NCBI RefSeq assembly: GCF_024763615.1 | Contig: NC_077222.1 | Coordinates: forward strand, 38,750,001-38,814,000 | Source of the DNA: Phlebotomus papatasi | Lineage: Eukaryota > Arthropoda > Insecta > Diptera > Psychodidae | DNA: 64,000 nucleotides | Reading direction: 5' to 3' | Part shown: in pieces, positions 62,916 to 64,000 of the stretch | How positions within the stretch are numbered: position 1 is the first letter of the stretch | Layout of the letters: each line of letters starts with the position of its first letter | Notes under the pieces: generated by a model | Told to the model about the DNA's origin: nothing | Seen by the model: only the letters and a program-made list of their open reading frames with translations | The model's database searches: none | Program-made: the position numbers and the translations under genes

Positions 62916-63103
62916 AGGGAAACTGGGGCACCACCAAACACTGCGATTTTTTAATCAGATATTCGATTTCAGAGGACAAGACTTACAGAAATTTATAGGT
63001 ATTATAGAGATACTTGTCCACTGAAGAAATGGTCGAGATAGTCAAAGTAGTTTAGAAATAAAAATTTGTGTTTGGTGCTACCCCGTGTTTGGTGGTGCCC
63101 CAG
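62916..63103 (+). mobile_element. AGGGAAACTGGGG element, uninterrupted copy
   Basis: Starts AGGGAAACTGGGGCACCACC and ends GTGTTTGGTGGTGCCCCAG. It gives the uninterrupted form of 33454-33915 and lies 3 bp after the SINE copy. Confidence 0.85.
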
Positions 63104-63214
63104 CATAGATAAATCAATAATACGATCTTCACATCATGAATATTTTAGAAACTTTTATAAAATTGATAAATTGTAGCAAGAATTGGTTACTGATCCACAC
63201 CAAAATATGCTGAA

Positions 63215-63425
63215 TTACACTGAAGTGAGTCCCATTATCCCGTTCCTAGAGAGCCACGGATCCGGCGTGCTCCTGGTGAAGACCGACAGAGGAGCAGATT
63301 CTATTGTGCCTTCGGAATAACATGCCGAGCGCTCACAACCGCATCTAACAGAACGAGCAGAACTATAGCGATATCGTAACTTAAGGTTAGCCGCCGTTAT
63401 AGCACCCCTCAGAGTTACCACCCCA
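63215..63425. other. GC-rich block of unknown identity
   Basis: This is markedly richer in G and C than its surroundings. A 68-codon minus-strand frame covers it, but no domain or known RNA could be recognised. Confidence 0.35.
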
Positions 63426-63582
63426 GCTGAGCATGATCTATTAAAATTTCAGTAAATTTCTTTATTAATAATTGTAACTGATTCTGATTTGTATGTAATT
63501 TGAAGGCTTTTCTAAAAATGAAACCAGTTATAAAACAGTTTTTAAATACTGAATATTTTGAATATAAAGTATTGACCTTTGA

Positions 63583-63777
63583 CCGCCCTCAAGGTAAAAT
63601 TTTGGCCATGTATTTTTTCGTTCTGATTTAAACCTAAATAAAAGCATTTGCGTAGGGAAGACAGAAAAATTTATAAGAAAAACATTGAGGGACCACCGGA
63701 AACTCAAAACCGATATCTCTAACAGTTTGGCTATCATTAAATACGCAACAGAAATATTAGAAAATAAGGGACAGTGA
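63583..63777 (+). pseudogene. possible Penelope-like element remnant (GIY-YIG-like)
   Basis: A plus-strand frame contains ICVGKTEKFIRKTLRDHRKL and then KTDISNSLAIIKYATEIL, ending at a TGA. The VGKT-R---REH-like spacing recalls the GIY-YIG endonuclease tail of Penelope-like retroelements. It is a fragment only, and the call rests on motif likeness. Confidence 0.35.
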
Positions 63778-63862
63778 AACACGGTATTGACCTTTGGCTC
63801 CTTTCTCCTTTTAATTTCTCAAGCCGACGTTTCGGAGGGGTTTTCCTCCTTCTTCAGGTATA
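63772..63862 (-). repeat. dispersed repeat with ctccgaaacgtcg motif, copy 2
   Basis: The minus strand reads tacctgaagaaggagg, ccctccgaaacgtcgg, aaaggtcaata and ccgtgtttcac, matching 60122-60225. It directly follows the GIY-YIG-like fragment. Confidence 0.7.
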
Positions 63863-63930
63863 GAAATTTTGGGGAAAAAATTGTCACAAAAAATCGTTAC
63901 ACTGAGCACAATTCGGACTTTGCACGAGAG

Positions 63931-63991
63931 ACAATTTCTCCATCAACATCCAACAAACATTGTTCTTTGTTGAATGTTGATGGAGAAACTC
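63931..63991. repeat. short hairpin at the right edge
   Basis: tttctccatcaacatccaac at the left pairs with gttgaatgttgatggagaaa at the right around a short loop. It may be the start of an element cut by the window end. Confidence 0.65.
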
Positions 63992-64000
63992 CTCTCTTCT

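Larger units (their letters stand above)
38386..64000 (-). other. hh: presumed hh intron upstream of the middle exon (runs off the window)
   Basis: The middle exon has an intact CAG acceptor, so upstream sequence on this strand is intron until the first coding exon. I searched the plus-strand text for the reverse complement of the conserved first-exon end (ADRLMTQ before a GT donor) and for CGPGRG and found neither. The intron therefore seems to be over 25.6 kb. It is filled with repeats and unique AT-rich sequence. Confidence 0.7.

Noticed and set aside
63215..63421. 28S ribosomal RNA fragment
   Set aside because: The GC-rich sequence recalled ribosomal RNA, but I could not align it to any rRNA segment I know.

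Overview
The window looks like an AT-rich insect genome, and a dipteran is the most likely source. The base composition, the very long introns, the dense small transposon derivatives (MITEs) and the one recognisable gene all fit this. A nematoceran such as a sand fly is possible, but nothing in the sequence fixes the species. No bacterial, viral or organellar genes were recognised.

The only gene I can identify with certainty is hedgehog (hh), on the minus strand. Two of its coding exons lie here. The middle exon (38124-38385, 87 codons plus one base) encodes most of the signalling domain, HedgeN. The last exon (21222-21865) encodes the complete self-cleaving, cholesterol-attaching Hint domain, HedgeC, with its catalytic Cys, Asp, Thr and His. 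They join in phase 1 across a 16,258-bp intron whose GT and AG ends can be read directly. The first coding exon (signal peptide, palmitoylated Cys, first part of HedgeN) was not found and probably lies beyond base 64000. If so, 38386-64000 is all upstream intron, and 1 to about 21150 is 3' flank.

Layout: 1-21.1 kb is 3' flank with several MITEs, including an 83-bp element whose ends match plant Stowaway elements. 21.2-21.9 kb is the last hh exon. 21.9-38.1 kb is intron 2, with MITEs, a tRNA-derived SINE bounded by a 15-bp target-site duplication, and a roughly 1.07-kb transposon that ends 71 bp from the exon 2 donor. 38.1-38.4 kb is the middle exon. 38.4-64 kb is the presumed intron 1, with a 1.8-kb complex repeat holding a GGCC microsatellite, a second inverted copy of the 1.07-kb element with a MITE nested in it, a double-nested element at 46-47 kb, several long perfect-looking hairpins, a second SINE copy and a possible Penelope-like remnant at the right edge.

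Between the repeats are unique, less AT-rich blocks (about 14.5-16.5, 24.3-25.4, 27.0-27.7, 29.6-30.5, 34.0-35.5, 38.4-38.9, 43.2-44.2, 47.4-48.9, 51.2-51.6, 53.7-54.3, 56.9-58.0 and 60.8-62.0 kb). In a developmental-regulator locus with very long introns they are reasonable places to look for hh enhancers, but this is inference. I found no convincing new multi-gene system. The most interesting points are the altered calcium-site residues in HedgeN, the Stowaway-like element, and the nested transposons with readable empty and filled sites.
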